64,000 nt of DNA from an uncultured bacterium. GTDB lineage: Bacteria > Bacteroidota > Bacteroidia > Bacteroidales > Bacteroidaceae. Where the stretch lies: positions 1-64,000 of the forward strand of contig CAJMQU010000005.1 in the NCBI GenBank assembly GCA_905215555.1, read 5' to 3'. Of this stretch, positions 1 through 8,717 are shown in pieces; position 1 is the first letter of the stretch, and each line of letters begins with the position of its first letter. The notes under the pieces are model-generated. The model was given only the letters and a program-made list of their open reading frames with translations. It searched no databases and was not told where the DNA came from. The position numbers and the translations under genes were made by a program.

Positions 1-17
1 AAACAACCATTTAAATA

Positions 18-55
18 TAAAAAAAGGAGATGTGCCTTAGTTTTGACACATCTCC
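18..55 (-). terminator. Rho-independent terminator of the glmM operon
   Basis: A perfect 9-bp stem (GGAGATGTG at 26-34 pairing with CACATCTCC at 47-55) has a 12-nt loop. Read on the minus strand it is followed by a run of seven T (19-25). It lies about 25 bp past the glmM stop codon, so it probably ends the operon that starts near 3.3 kb. Confidence 0.85.
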
Positions 56-79
56 CTCTTATTCTTATTAAATATTGAC

Positions 80-1468
80 TTATTTCGCCAAATCTTCAAT
101 CACTTTCATTATTTTCTGACCGATTTCCTCAGCCGCTTCCGGTGTGGAAGCTTCACTATATACACGAATAATCGGTTCGGTATTACTCTTGCGCAAATGT
201 ACCCACTTGTCTGCAAAGTCTATTTTCACACCGTCGATATCGTTGATTTCTTCATTCTTATAAAGCTCTTTCACTTTAGCAAGAATGGCATCAACATCCG
301 TGTCAGGAGTCAGATCCACACGATTCTTCGCCATGAAATAAGCCGGATAAGTTGCACGAAGTTCGCTAACCTTCTTGCCCTCATGCGCCAGATGACTCAA
401 GAACAAAGCGATACCTACCAATGCGTCACGTCCGTAATGGCTGGCCGGATAAATAACTCCGCCATTGCCTTCACCACCGATAACGGCGCCTACTTCTTTC
501 ATCTTGGTAGTTACGTTCACCTCGCCTACGGCAGAAGCAAAATATTCTTTGCCATATTTACGGGTTACATCGCGCAATGCACGAGTGGAACTCAGATTAG
601 ATACCGTGTTACCCGGAGTATGCTTCAACACATAGTCAGCAACACTTACCAATGTATATTCCTCACCATACATTTTTCCATCTTCGCAAATCATTGCCAA
701 GCGATCTACATCCGGATCAACCACGAAAGCCACATCAGCCTTGCCTCCCTTCATCAGGTTCATGATATCACCCAGATTCTTTTCCAGCGGTTCGGGATTA
801 TGCTGGAAGTTTCCTGTCGGTTCGCAATAGAGCTTTTCTACATGTTGTACACCAAGTTGTTCCAGTAATTCCGGCAAGATGATACCGCCTACAGAGTTCA
901 CACAGTCGATAGCTACACGGAAGTTCGCCTTTTTGATGGCTTCTACGTCCACCAAGTCGAGCGCCAACACGCTGTCTATGTGTTTTTGATTATAAGTCAA
1001 GTCCTTGCGATAAGAACCCAACTTGTCTACTTCAGCATAGTCAAATTCTTCAGCTTCAGCAATACGAAGCACTTCGTTACCCTCGGCAGCATTCAGAAAC
1101 TCACCATGTTCGTTCAGCAATTTCAGAGCATTCCATTGTTTGGGGTTGTGCGAAGCAGTCAGAATAATACCACCGGCAGCACCCTCCATCGTTACAGCCA
1201 GTTCTGTAGTCGGCGTAGAAGCCAGGTCGATGTCAACTACATCCCAGCCCATCCCCATCAGGGTACCTACCACTACGTTCTTTACCATTTCACCCGAAAT
1301 GCGGGCGTCGCGTCCTACTACAATTTTGTTGCTTTTTACTGTGCACGTTTTACGGATAAGTGTTGCATACGCTGATGTGAATTTCACAATGTCAAGCGGA
1401 TTCAAGCCTTCACCCGCCCCTCCGCCAATAGTGCCGCGGATTCCAGAGATAGATTTGATTAGAGTCAT
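80..1468 (-). CDS. glmM: Phosphoglucosamine mutase / phosphomannomutase family enzyme
   Basis: This 462-residue cytoplasmic enzyme belongs to the alpha-D-phosphohexomutase family, which moves phosphate between C1 and C6 of a hexose phosphate. All family landmarks are visible: the phosphoserine loop TASHNP at residues 104-109 (Ser106), the Mg-binding DPDVDR at 251-256, a GEGNGG sugar-specificity loop, and a C-terminal phosphate-binding segment RKSNTEPIIRVYSEA. The length is normal. Bacteroides copies in this setting are usually annotated as phosphoglucosamine mutase (GlcN-6-P to GlcN-1-P for UDP-GlcNAc synthesis), but phosphomannomutase activity cannot be excluded from sequence. It is the last gene of an operon with a DUF4827 lipoprotein (36-bp gap) and a DHH phosphoesterase, and is followed by a terminator. 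Confidence 0.85.
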   Translation of the reverse strand: MTLIKSISGIRGTIGGGAGEGLNPLDIVKFTSAYATLIRKTCTVKSNKIVVGRDARISGEMVKNVVVGTLMGMGWDVVDIDLASTPTTELAVTMEGAAGGIILTASHNPKQWNALKLLNEHGEFLNAAEGNEVLRIAEAEEFDYAEVDKLGSYRKDLTYNQKHIDSVLALDLVDVEAIKKANFRVAIDCVNSVGGIILPELLEQLGVQHVEKLYCEPTGNFQHNPEPLEKNLGDIMNLMKGGKADVAFVVDPDVDRLAMICEDGKMYGEEYTLVSVADYVLKHTPGNTVSNLSSTRALRDVTRKYGKEYFASAVGEVNVTTKMKEVGAVIGGEGNGGVIYPASHYGRDALVGIALFLSHLAHEGKKVSELRATYPAYFMAKNRVDLTPDTDVDAILAKVKELYKNEEINDIDGVKIDFADKWVHLRKSNTEPIIRVYSEASTPEAAEEIGQKIMKVIEDLAK

Positions 1469-1504
1469 CAGGTTATTAATGATTTAAAGATTGTTGGTTA
1501 AAAA

Positions 1505-2104
1505 TTACCTATAAATTTGGTATTTATGGATATCGTAATAATAAGGATATACTTGCTGCATTGCAGAATTATGTCCCATTTTGGAAGGAACAATCAACTT
1601 TACATGCGCCCCATCACGTACATAAGCCAACGGAACCAACCAACCGGCAGGAACGGAAGTACCGTAGTAAAGCATAAAACCTTGCGTGAATTGTCCGGCA
1701 ATCGAAGAACTCGTCACCCGATAATTGAACTCATCTACCACTTCTGCAAAATCCAGATTAGACAGTGTTACCACTTTATCAATAAGGCTATATTCCATGA
1801 AACGAACCAGTATCTGATCGTTGGGTTTCACCGTGTCAGCTGGATTTTCGGAACCTTTATCCACGATCTGCATATACACACCACTGGCGAGTTGCACATA
1901 TTCATTCTTGGATACATCCGTAGTCGAGTCGTTTCTATAAAATTCAGTCTGGGATATAACTGTAATGCTACTGTCTCTGATAAACGCTTTGATGGCATCC
2001 TTTTCTTCCTCCAGCATTTCTGCATAAGTCTTGGTATTATCGCAAGCCTGAAAAGCCAGGCCACACGCCAATAAAGCTAAAAAGAACAATGTAAGTTTCT
2101 TCAT
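1505..2104 (-). CDS. DUF4827-type lipoprotein
   Basis: A 199-residue predicted lipoprotein. The N-terminus has a lysine pair, a hydrophobic stretch and a lipobox ending at Cys21 (LAFQAC), so it is probably exported and lipid-anchored. The rest is soluble and beta-rich, without catalytic motifs I recognise. I assign DUF4827 from overall resemblance and from its position between a DHH phosphoesterase and glmM, an order I know from other Bacteroides. The fold may be FKBP-like, which is an inference. Function is unknown. The gap to the upstream gene is about 100 bp and to glmM 36 bp, so co-transcription is likely. Confidence 0.75.
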   Translation of the reverse strand: MKKLTLFFLALLACGLAFQACDNTKTYAEMLEEEKDAIKAFIRDSSITVISQTEFYRNDSTTDVSKNEYVQLASGVYMQIVDKGSENPADTVKPNDQILVRFMEYSLIDKVVTLSNLDFAEVVDEFNYRVTSSSIAGQFTQGFMLYYGTSVPAGWLVPLAYVRDGAHVKLIVPSKMGHNSAMQQVYPYYYDIHKYQIYR

Positions 2105-2207
2105 TCTCTGTTATTTAGTAATTCCGTACAAAAGTATTCGATTTCGTTGAAAGTTGAAAGCTCTACGAAGAAACTTCGTATCTTTTAACCTTTACACCTC
2201 ACTTTTT

Positions 2208-3245
2208 TTATCCTTTCGCACTCAGCAAAGGTTTGAATTTCTCCAAAGCACGCTCCAAAACCCTCTTTGCTTCATCTATTGTACCGTAGAATTCACCACC
2301 GGAAGCATTCAAATGTCCACCTCCATTGAAGAACTCAGCAGCCAGTTGATTGCATGGAAATGTCCCCACCGAACGCAATGAGACTTTAATCATCGGCTTC
2401 TCAGTATCCTCACGCAGGAAACACGAAAAGACAACATCTTTTATGCTCAGAGGAATATTTACAAATCCTTCGCTATCCCCCCGAATATAATTGAAGCGTC
2501 CCTGTTCATTCTTGGTCAATGTTATCAGAGCAGCATGGTAATCGGGATAAACCTTCATTTGAGAAAGCACGTATCCCATCAGCCGCAGACGGCTTTCGGA
2601 ATAAGTATTATAAACCTTCCGGTAAATATCATCTTTATCAATTCCCTTGGAAAGCAATTCACTGATTATAAAGTAGATCTCCCGGTTATTGGAGTTGTAG
2701 GTAAAGCCACCTGTATCAGTCATCATACCAGTATAGATACATTCCGCTCCTTGTTTGGTTATTTCGTTGAAATACCCCATACGGCATATCAACCGGAATA
2801 CAAGCTCGGATGTGGATGATATAGTGGGGTGCGAGATAGTGATATCGCAGAATTCCTCGGGATACAGATGATGGTCTATCAATATTTTCTTTCCCTTGGC
2901 AGCCTTTATGGCATCCGCCATCGCATCTATGCGACTCAGAGCATTAAAATCCAGGCAGCAGATTATTTCCGCTTCGGCTATCAGTTTATCTGCAAACTCC
3001 TTGTAACGGTCATAGAGCAACACATCTTTACTACCCGGCATCCATCTCAAAAAATCAGGAAAGGCATTTGGTACAATGACATTTGCCGTCTTTTCCTGAG
3101 AATTAAGGAAATGCCATAGGCCTAACGAAGATCCAATAGCATCACCATCCGGTGCCACATGTGCTACAATTACAATTCTTTCCGCATGTCCCATCCATCT
3201 GGCAAAGCGGTCTATCTTGGCTTGTTCTATTACTTTGGTCAACAT
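2208..3245 (-). CDS. DHH family phosphoesterase (NrnA-like oligoribonuclease/pAp phosphatase)
   Basis: A 345-residue cytoplasmic protein with the DHH domain motifs VAPDGDAIGSS (residues 30-40) and IDHH, and the C-terminal DHHA1 motif GGGHLNASGG. This pattern is that of NrnA-type enzymes, which degrade short RNA oligonucleotides or dephosphorylate 3'-phosphoadenosine 5'-phosphate using Mn ions. Some relatives cleave cyclic dinucleotides instead, and sequence alone does not decide. It is the first gene of the operon with the DUF4827 lipoprotein and glmM. A good -7 box lies about 65 bp upstream. Confidence 0.85.
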   Translation of the reverse strand: MLTKVIEQAKIDRFARWMGHAERIVIVAHVAPDGDAIGSSLGLWHFLNSQEKTANVIVPNAFPDFLRWMPGSKDVLLYDRYKEFADKLIAEAEIICCLDFNALSRIDAMADAIKAAKGKKILIDHHLYPEEFCDITISHPTISSTSELVFRLICRMGYFNEITKQGAECIYTGMMTDTGGFTYNSNNREIYFIISELLSKGIDKDDIYRKVYNTYSESRLRLMGYVLSQMKVYPDYHAALITLTKNEQGRFNYIRGDSEGFVNIPLSIKDVVFSCFLREDTEKPMIKVSLRSVGTFPCNQLAAEFFNGGGHLNASGGEFYGTIDEAKRVLERALEKFKPLLSAKG

Positions 3246-3311
3246 ATACTTTTATAATTTTAGAAACAGACGAATAAAGCAACTCTATTCATCCATAACA
3301 ATTTGAACCGA

Positions 3312-3319
3312 CAAAAGTA
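3312..3319 (-). promoter_or_regulatory. -7 box of the DHH-DUF4827-glmM operon
   Basis: On the minus strand the sequence reads TACTTTTG, matching the Bacteroides -7 consensus TAnnTTTG. It lies about 65 bp before the DHH gene start. I see no convincing -33 TTTG at the usual spacing. Confidence 0.5.
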
Positions 3320-3415
3320 CGAAAAAGTTCGGGAGTTGACGGAAAGTAATGAAGGTTTTATTTAGTCTTCGTATTCCGTTGTCGTTCTACTCAATGAACT
3401 GGCAAATGGAATTAC

Positions 3416-4185
3416 CTATTTTCCAGAGTTTTTTTCATGTTCTTCGTAGCCAGCCAGGTTGTAAGAGACCGGAATAGTACTATTTCCGACACGGTATATA
3501 CCAAATTTGAAGTAATATCCTTCTTCGTCATTACGTCCGATCAATATTTCTTCTTTGTCCACAATATGCTTCTTTAATACTTTCCCGTTCTGCTGGTAAG
3601 ACATAGTCACATCCAGAAGCCCAGGCTTAAGAAGACTCGAACAGCATCTTATAAGCTATTGTAGAAGCCTTATAAGTGGAAGTCACAGGATGCATAATCT
3701 CTGCCTTGTCCGGATTTGCATTGCAACGGTCGGTTTTGTCAGTCAACCATTTACGGTCCGAGTTAGCTTTGATGTAGAAATAACCTTGTGAAAAACCGAA
3801 AGCAAGAGGAGGATATCCGCCTTGTTCAATCAGCCAGCCATTAGGATTTCCTACTTTGTAGACAGTATCTCCTTTGGCATTGATTTTGGCTATTTTATCA
3901 TGAGCTATATTCTTCTTGAAAATCATCTTTTTTTCCAGTTCAAGAAATTCTTCAACACTGAGCCTCATCACTTTACCGTTAGGGTCGGAAACGAGTGTAC
4001 GACTTGGCATACCATGCCATTGTGCAAAAATAGTGGATACATCCTTGTCCAAAGCCCGTGGAATATAAACGGAAAAAGTATAGCTCATGGATGAACCTTG
4101 CGGACAACTTCCTTTGCCGTAATGATATACAGTCTTCATCTTTTGTGCATTGGAGTATTCATTTGCCGGATAATTATACTGTTGA
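3416..4185 (-). pseudogene. Heparin lyase I (PL13) pseudogene, truncated and frameshifted
   Basis: Two adjacent reading pieces match heparin lyase I (heparinase I, a PL13 polysaccharide lyase that cleaves heparin). The first (about 4185-3627) carries the family segments KTVYHYGKG, FAQWHG with the catalytic His, PSRTLV, FKKNIAHDK, EQGGYP and SNSDRxWLTDK-like text (here IKANSDRKWLTDK). It stops at TAA after AYKMLFESS. The second (about 3625-3416) continues in another frame with KPGLLDV, EEILIGRNDEEGYYFKFG and the catalytic Tyr region. From memory of the Pedobacter enzyme about 25 codons are missing at the join, and roughly the first 120 residues, including the signal peptide, are absent. The frame remains open upstream of the ATG at 4139, through NAQK, almost to the HlyD stop codon. 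The gene cannot make a working enzyme. Confidence 0.85.
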
Positions 4186-4189
4186 AGAA

Positions 4190-5010
4190 TTAGTCTTCGT
4201 ATTCCACTATCTTCCTTAACGGAGCTAACAAACGCTCCAATACATTCCTGTCCGCCAATATAATATCTGCTGTCCCTTTCAATTCGCGTACTGCAGGGAG
4301 CGTTCTGCCATAATTTGTATGCAAACCGTTAGGCAAAGCGACTTCCACAATATATACTCCGTCTTCTGTTGGAACCGGAGAAATACTTTCCACCCTCCCT
4401 TTTACATAACCAAATTCCTGATCAGGATAATTGTCCATACGCACATGTACCTTCTGTCCTATCTGCACCTTTCCCGAACCCTGCAAAGGAAGTTTTGCCT
4501 TTCCAATCACTTTCGAATCTTTCGAAGGTTGTACCACAAAAACCGTCTCCCCCGATTCTACATTCTGATTACGGCTCCAAACCGTCATAAAAGTTACTTT
4601 GCCACAAATCGGACTACAGAACAAATAGTTCTGCTCCCACGAACTTAATTGGGCTTCAAGCTGTTCCACTGCATTTTTCAATTCAAGTTTGTGGTTTTGT
4701 TCTTCATCATAAGCCTGCTTACCCAAATCCAACAAGTTTTCCTCCTGTTGCTCCAATTGCATTTCAGCTTGCAATAAGCTCATACCGGAAGTTTCCCTGG
4801 TGCGCAGACTCTGCAAATAACGGCTACCCGACTCTTCAAATTCCGCCGCAATCATAGCATCCCCTGCAAAAAGGATAGAATCCCGGTCATACATACTTTG
4901 CGCCAATTTCATTTCTTTTTCAGTCAATGTATGTTCGCGATGCGCCAGATTGAGGTAAGAACGTTGCCCACCCAACTGTTTCCTTCCAGCATTGAGCCTT
5001 TCCGCAAGAC
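4190..5010 (-). pseudogene. N-terminally truncated HlyD-family adaptor
   Basis: The readable frame encodes the C-terminal two thirds of an HlyD/membrane-fusion protein of the type paired with ABC exporters in Bacteroides. It has a long Glu/Gln-rich coiled-coil hairpin, then a lipoyl/beta-barrel region (SPICGKVTF, GETVFVVQP, GQKVHVRMDNYP) and a C-terminal beta domain ending ILADRNVLERLLAPLRKIVEYED. A full protein would have about 400 residues and begin with a transmembrane anchor. Here the frame has only a TTG at 4975 and no anchor, and it runs open upstream to a stop near 5063, through sequence belonging to the repeat element. No ABC transporter partner is nearby. It is most likely a dead remnant. 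Confidence 0.75.
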
Positions 5011-5498
5011 AAGGGCTTCTGGAGGATTTTAACCGTCTTTTTCCTCTAAACAGATGGTCTATTTAGGTGAAACACACCATCTGTTTGCCCAAAACATACC
5101 ATCTGTTGGGGTAAAACATACTATCTGTTCGCCCAAATGATGCACTCTTTTTCCCAAAGGGCTACACCATATCCCCAAAAGGGCGACACCTTATCGAATA
5201 AAGGGTGACGCTATCCGGTCCAGAGGGTGTAGCCCCTCCATTTGAAGGCAATATATTTTCCATTTCGATAGGAATAGGGAACAGATCAAGAAAATCATTT
5301 TTCCAAAATATAGCGGAATAATATTCCATAATGATTTAACAATAAGTTTCTATTCGTCAAATAAACGTCTTTTACTCTTTTCTCATGTCACTGCGCATTT
5401 CCCAGACAGGAAATCCTTGCATTTTTCTGTAGGACGCTACGCTGATAAGGGAAAGACAGGAGTGTGACGGAACAGAATTAGCAATTTGTCATTTTGAT
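5011..5498 (+). repeat. Noncoding repeat element, copy A (about 488 bp, head with ~22-nt period)
   Basis: This stretch has no plausible gene and resembles 58610-59098 along its length. It starts with a short segment around CTTCTGGAGGA, then a perfect 8-bp inverted repeat (CAGATGGT 5051-5058, ACCATCTG 5076-5083). Degenerate units follow, starting at 5094, 5116, 5138, 5162, 5184, 5206 and 5228. They are almost all 22 nt, shifting from ACATACCATCTGTT-type to CTACACCATATCCCCAAAAGGG-type. An AT-rich tail ends with TTTGTCATTTTGAT (5485-5498), which is also the end of copy B. The last 21 bp lie inside the end of the RND gene at 5478-8690. The left edge abuts the truncated HlyD gene. Confidence 0.75.
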
Positions 5499-8400
5499 AT
5501 TTCCCGGCTGAATGCAGGCATCACTATAAACTTCATCCGTAGTAACTGGTGCATTTAGGCAGAACACCGGCAGAAAGAAGAAAATACCGATAATAGACAT
5601 AAGCAGTCCTCCGATGGTGCCCGATGCCAACGGGAACCAAAAAGCCTCTTTTTCTGTTCCGACCATAAACGGGATAAAGCCCAGGATAGTAGAAACCACC
5701 GTAAGGAAAATGGGTAATATTTTTGCGTTCCAAGCCTTTGTATATGCCCGAAGCATGGAAAGTCGCGGGAAACGACGGCGGATGCTGTTATACTCATTCA
5801 GAATATAAATGCTGGCATTCACCGTGATACCACACAAAAGCACGAAGGAAGCGAATCCACCCTGGTCAAAGTTCAGGCGGAACCAATAGAATGTGAGGAA
5901 CACCCCGATATAAGATACCGGAATGACAAATATAATAGCCAGGGGCTGTTTCAGCGAATTGAACAGGACACTCGTCGTGAAGAAGATAATGGCAATAACA
6001 ACCAGCAACAACAGATACTGTTTGTTATCTTTCTTCCCCCATGACCATGACTGGCTATCCGACTCGGCCGTATATCCCATCGGCAAAGTCTTATTGAACG
6101 CTTCCAGATCCCGCTTCTGTATCTTGTTGCCTTGCTCGTATGAGCCGATGTATTCGTATTGCAGACAAAGACGGTATTGCTGGTTTTCTTTAGCTATCTG
6201 CTGTGGCATCTGCCCTTTTTCCACTGTAGCCAGTTCAGAGAGTTTATAGTGCTTACCATTGTCCGCACCATAAGGAAAAAACTGCATAGCCCATACATCA
6301 TACTCGTGAGACTGGCGGGAAGAAAGCCGGATACTTTCCGCTCCCCTTTCCGTAACCACTGAGCCTACTTGCATATTCTTGCCAAATATAGGCTGAATGG
6401 TTGAAAACAGGTGTTGGGCATTAATCCCCTCCTGTGCCATACGCTCTTTGTCCAGATTGAAATAGAACTCCTGATAATCATCTTTCCACCAGGAAAACTC
6501 CGACTTGATAAATACCTCCTTTATGCGACGGTGCGAAAGCAATACTTCCTTCAACTTCTCAGCCCATGCATAGAGTTCATCGTAATTGTAACCATACATT
6601 TTGATGCGATAGGAACCCGCGTTCTCACGGACGTCATTACTGAACCCCTGGTCCTGCAAACCGTACACATCCCAGCTACCGCCACCCAACTCGGAAACCT
6701 TACCTATCAGACTGGCTTTCAGCGTATATGGGAAACCGCTGTGCTGATACTCCTTCTTGAAATAGATTTGAATATTAGCCCGGCGTGCATTGTAGACAGA
6801 AGCATGAAACTGCTTGATTTCCTTAAAACCGCTGAGATAAGTCTCCACCCGCTTCACCAAGGTATTCATCTGTTCCAGTGTGCTCCCGTTCGGCAGGTTG
6901 GCATTGGCAGAAAGCACCACTTCTTCGTTACGACTAAAATAACTACCCTCGTACACTTTCTGCACAAACAAACGAAGGCTGCCACCCAAAGCTTTATCTA
7001 CTATGGGTTTCACTTTCTCCTTATAGGTGGAAGATCCCAATGTCTTGTTATACCGTTCTGTCCACTTGCCTTCTCCTTCCATTTTTTCGGGAAGCAGGAA
7101 GACGGGCAGGCCAAAGCCCAATATCAGCACAACGCACACCGCCACCCGCCAACGCAACAGGAAGCGAATGAGTAATTGGTAAAAATGAGTGAAATACACC
7201 GTCAGCCGGCGGATACGGATATGAGCACGTACCCACCGTTTATTCGTCCCTACAAGCCTGATCTTATCAATCATTGCCGGAACAAAGAAGAGCGCGACAA
7301 AGAGAGAGACTGCCAGATTAATAATCACCACAGCAGCGAAATCCTGCAAGTTCAACCGTATCTTCTCATCCAGGAAGAAGATGATGACCAATGCGCCCAT
7401 TGTCGTCAAAGTAGCCGCCAGCACGGACATGAATGCTTTCAGATTACGCCGGTGCAGGATATGGTCGGTCATCACAATAGTGCTGTCTATCACAAGATTC
7501 AGGGACACTGTTATCCCCGCCAACGAATACAATTGCATTTCCAGCCCGAAAAGATAGTAGAAAATAACTGCCACAGCAATGTTAACAGCCAGACTGGTGA
7601 CTATCAGCAACAGATATTTCAAGTTCAGCGTAATAATCCAGACAAATACCAACAGGATAAGCACCGTCAGCCCTGTACGGAAATAAATTTTGTCCAATTC
7701 TTCGCGGATATACTCTGTAGCATCATAGCTGGTATGCACTTCATAACCGGATGGCAATGTCAGGCGTATCGCCTCCATTTCTTCCATCACCTCATTGCTC
7801 AGTTGCAGCTGATTGGCAGTTTCTACAGCCGTGACAGACATATAAATAGAATTCAGCCCATTAATGCGATAATAGCTTTGCGGTTCTTCTTCTACATGGG
7901 TCACCGTTACCAATTCATTCAGACGGATAATTCTGCCATCCGAAGCCGTCACCGTGATATCCGAAGGATCGAACTCTCCACTGACTCCATCCGGCACCAG
8001 CACCAGGCGTATCCACTGTTTACCGGCAGGCGTGTCCATATTATGCGTGCCCAGAAATTCTTTATTATAGTGTAGGCGGATAGCCCGTTGAATATCCGAA
8101 ATGCTGATACCCAACGTCCGCAATTGCTCACTGTCATATTCCAGCCGCCATTCCATTGGGGTAGCGCCGCTTAAATCTATCTTATAAATACCTTGCAGTT
8201 TAGCCAGTCGCGGTTTGATATGTTCTTCCGCATATTGCTGTATCAGTATAGGCGTAGAAGGGGCATTCAGCGTAAACGATAGGAACGGACAGGAAGTATT
8301 CGCATCGGGCACTTTCATGTCGATATACGGATAACTGACTCCGGAAGGCAGCTTTGCCCACGTCTGGCGAATGATGGTGGAAGCCTCAAAACGTACCGCA

Positions 8401-8690
8401 TCCACATCCGCGTGCTTATCCAAATCCACCGTAATGCTGCCGTAACCATTGCCGGAAGTGGAAGACATCCCTTTCACCCCTTTGATACGGGCCAGCATGG
8501 ACTCCAGCTTACTCGTCGCCTCCATCTCTACTACCCGCGACGAGGTACCCGGCATATTGAAACGTACCGTGAAACCCGGCAACGTGCGTGACGGGTTTAG
8601 TTTGACCGGAAGCAGCGGTACCAGAGCCAAACCAACCAGTGCCAGGCAGACAAAGGTGACGATGAGGGTGAAAGGAGAGAGACGCTTCAT
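5478..8690 (-). CDS. RND efflux permease (second pump of the operon)
   Basis: A 1070-residue inner-membrane protein of the AcrB/MexB/CusA superfamily, a proton-driven trimeric pump that works with an adaptor and a TolC-type channel. The architecture is complete: TM1 at residues 8-28, a first large periplasmic domain, TM2-6 around 335-480 with an amphipathic stretch, TM7 around 510-530, a second periplasmic domain, and TM8-12 around 870-1050. The substrate cannot be read from sequence; the family includes drug, metal and lipid exporters. It is the last gene of the operon adaptor-RND-TolC-RND, 27 bp after tolC. Its final residues (IKMTNC) are encoded inside repeat copy A, so the original C-terminus may have been replaced. 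Confidence 0.9.
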   Translation of the reverse strand: MKRLSPFTLIVTFVCLALVGLALVPLLPVKLNPSRTLPGFTVRFNMPGTSSRVVEMEATSKLESMLARIKGVKGMSSTSGNGYGSITVDLDKHADVDAVRFEASTIIRQTWAKLPSGVSYPYIDMKVPDANTSCPFLSFTLNAPSTPILIQQYAEEHIKPRLAKLQGIYKIDLSGATPMEWRLEYDSEQLRTLGISISDIQRAIRLHYNKEFLGTHNMDTPAGKQWIRLVLVPDGVSGEFDPSDITVTASDGRIIRLNELVTVTHVEEEPQSYYRINGLNSIYMSVTAVETANQLQLSNEVMEEMEAIRLTLPSGYEVHTSYDATEYIREELDKIYFRTGLTVLILLVFVWIITLNLKYLLLIVTSLAVNIAVAVIFYYLFGLEMQLYSLAGITVSLNLVIDSTIVMTDHILHRRNLKAFMSVLAATLTTMGALVIIFFLDEKIRLNLQDFAAVVIINLAVSLFVALFFVPAMIDKIRLVGTNKRWVRAHIRIRRLTVYFTHFYQLLIRFLLRWRVAVCVVLILGFGLPVFLLPEKMEGEGKWTERYNKTLGSSTYKEKVKPIVDKALGGSLRLFVQKVYEGSYFSRNEEVVLSANANLPNGSTLEQMNTLVKRVETYLSGFKEIKQFHASVYNARRANIQIYFKKEYQHSGFPYTLKASLIGKVSELGGGSWDVYGLQDQGFSNDVRENAGSYRIKMYGYNYDELYAWAEKLKEVLLSHRRIKEVFIKSEFSWWKDDYQEFYFNLDKERMAQEGINAQHLFSTIQPIFGKNMQVGSVVTERGAESIRLSSRQSHEYDVWAMQFFPYGADNGKHYKLSELATVEKGQMPQQIAKENQQYRLCLQYEYIGSYEQGNKIQKRDLEAFNKTLPMGYTAESDSQSWSWGKKDNKQYLLLLVVIAIIFFTTSVLFNSLKQPLAIIFVIPVSYIGVFLTFYWFRLNFDQGGFASFVLLCGITVNASIYILNEYNSIRRRFPRLSMLRAYTKAWNAKILPIFLTVVSTILGFIPFMVGTEKEAFWFPLASGTIGGLLMSIIGIFFFLPVFCLNAPVTTDEVYSDACIQPGNIKMTNC

Positions 8691-8717
8691 AATTATTAAT
8701 TATCAATTATTAGTTGA

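Noticed and set aside
3627..4139. A separate 170-residue gene
   Set aside because: It is the middle of a heparin lyase I gene whose 3' part continues in another frame. The ATG is an internal Met of the family segment around KTVYHYGKG.
5051..5250. A CRISPR array suggested by regularly spaced units in the repeat
   Set aside because: The units are contiguous, degenerate and about 22 nt with no unique spacers between identical repeats, and no cas genes are near.
7176..8075. A 299-codon frame antisense to an RND pump gene
   Set aside because: It is rich in His, Gln and Arg without hydrophobic pattern. The pump on the other strand is complete.
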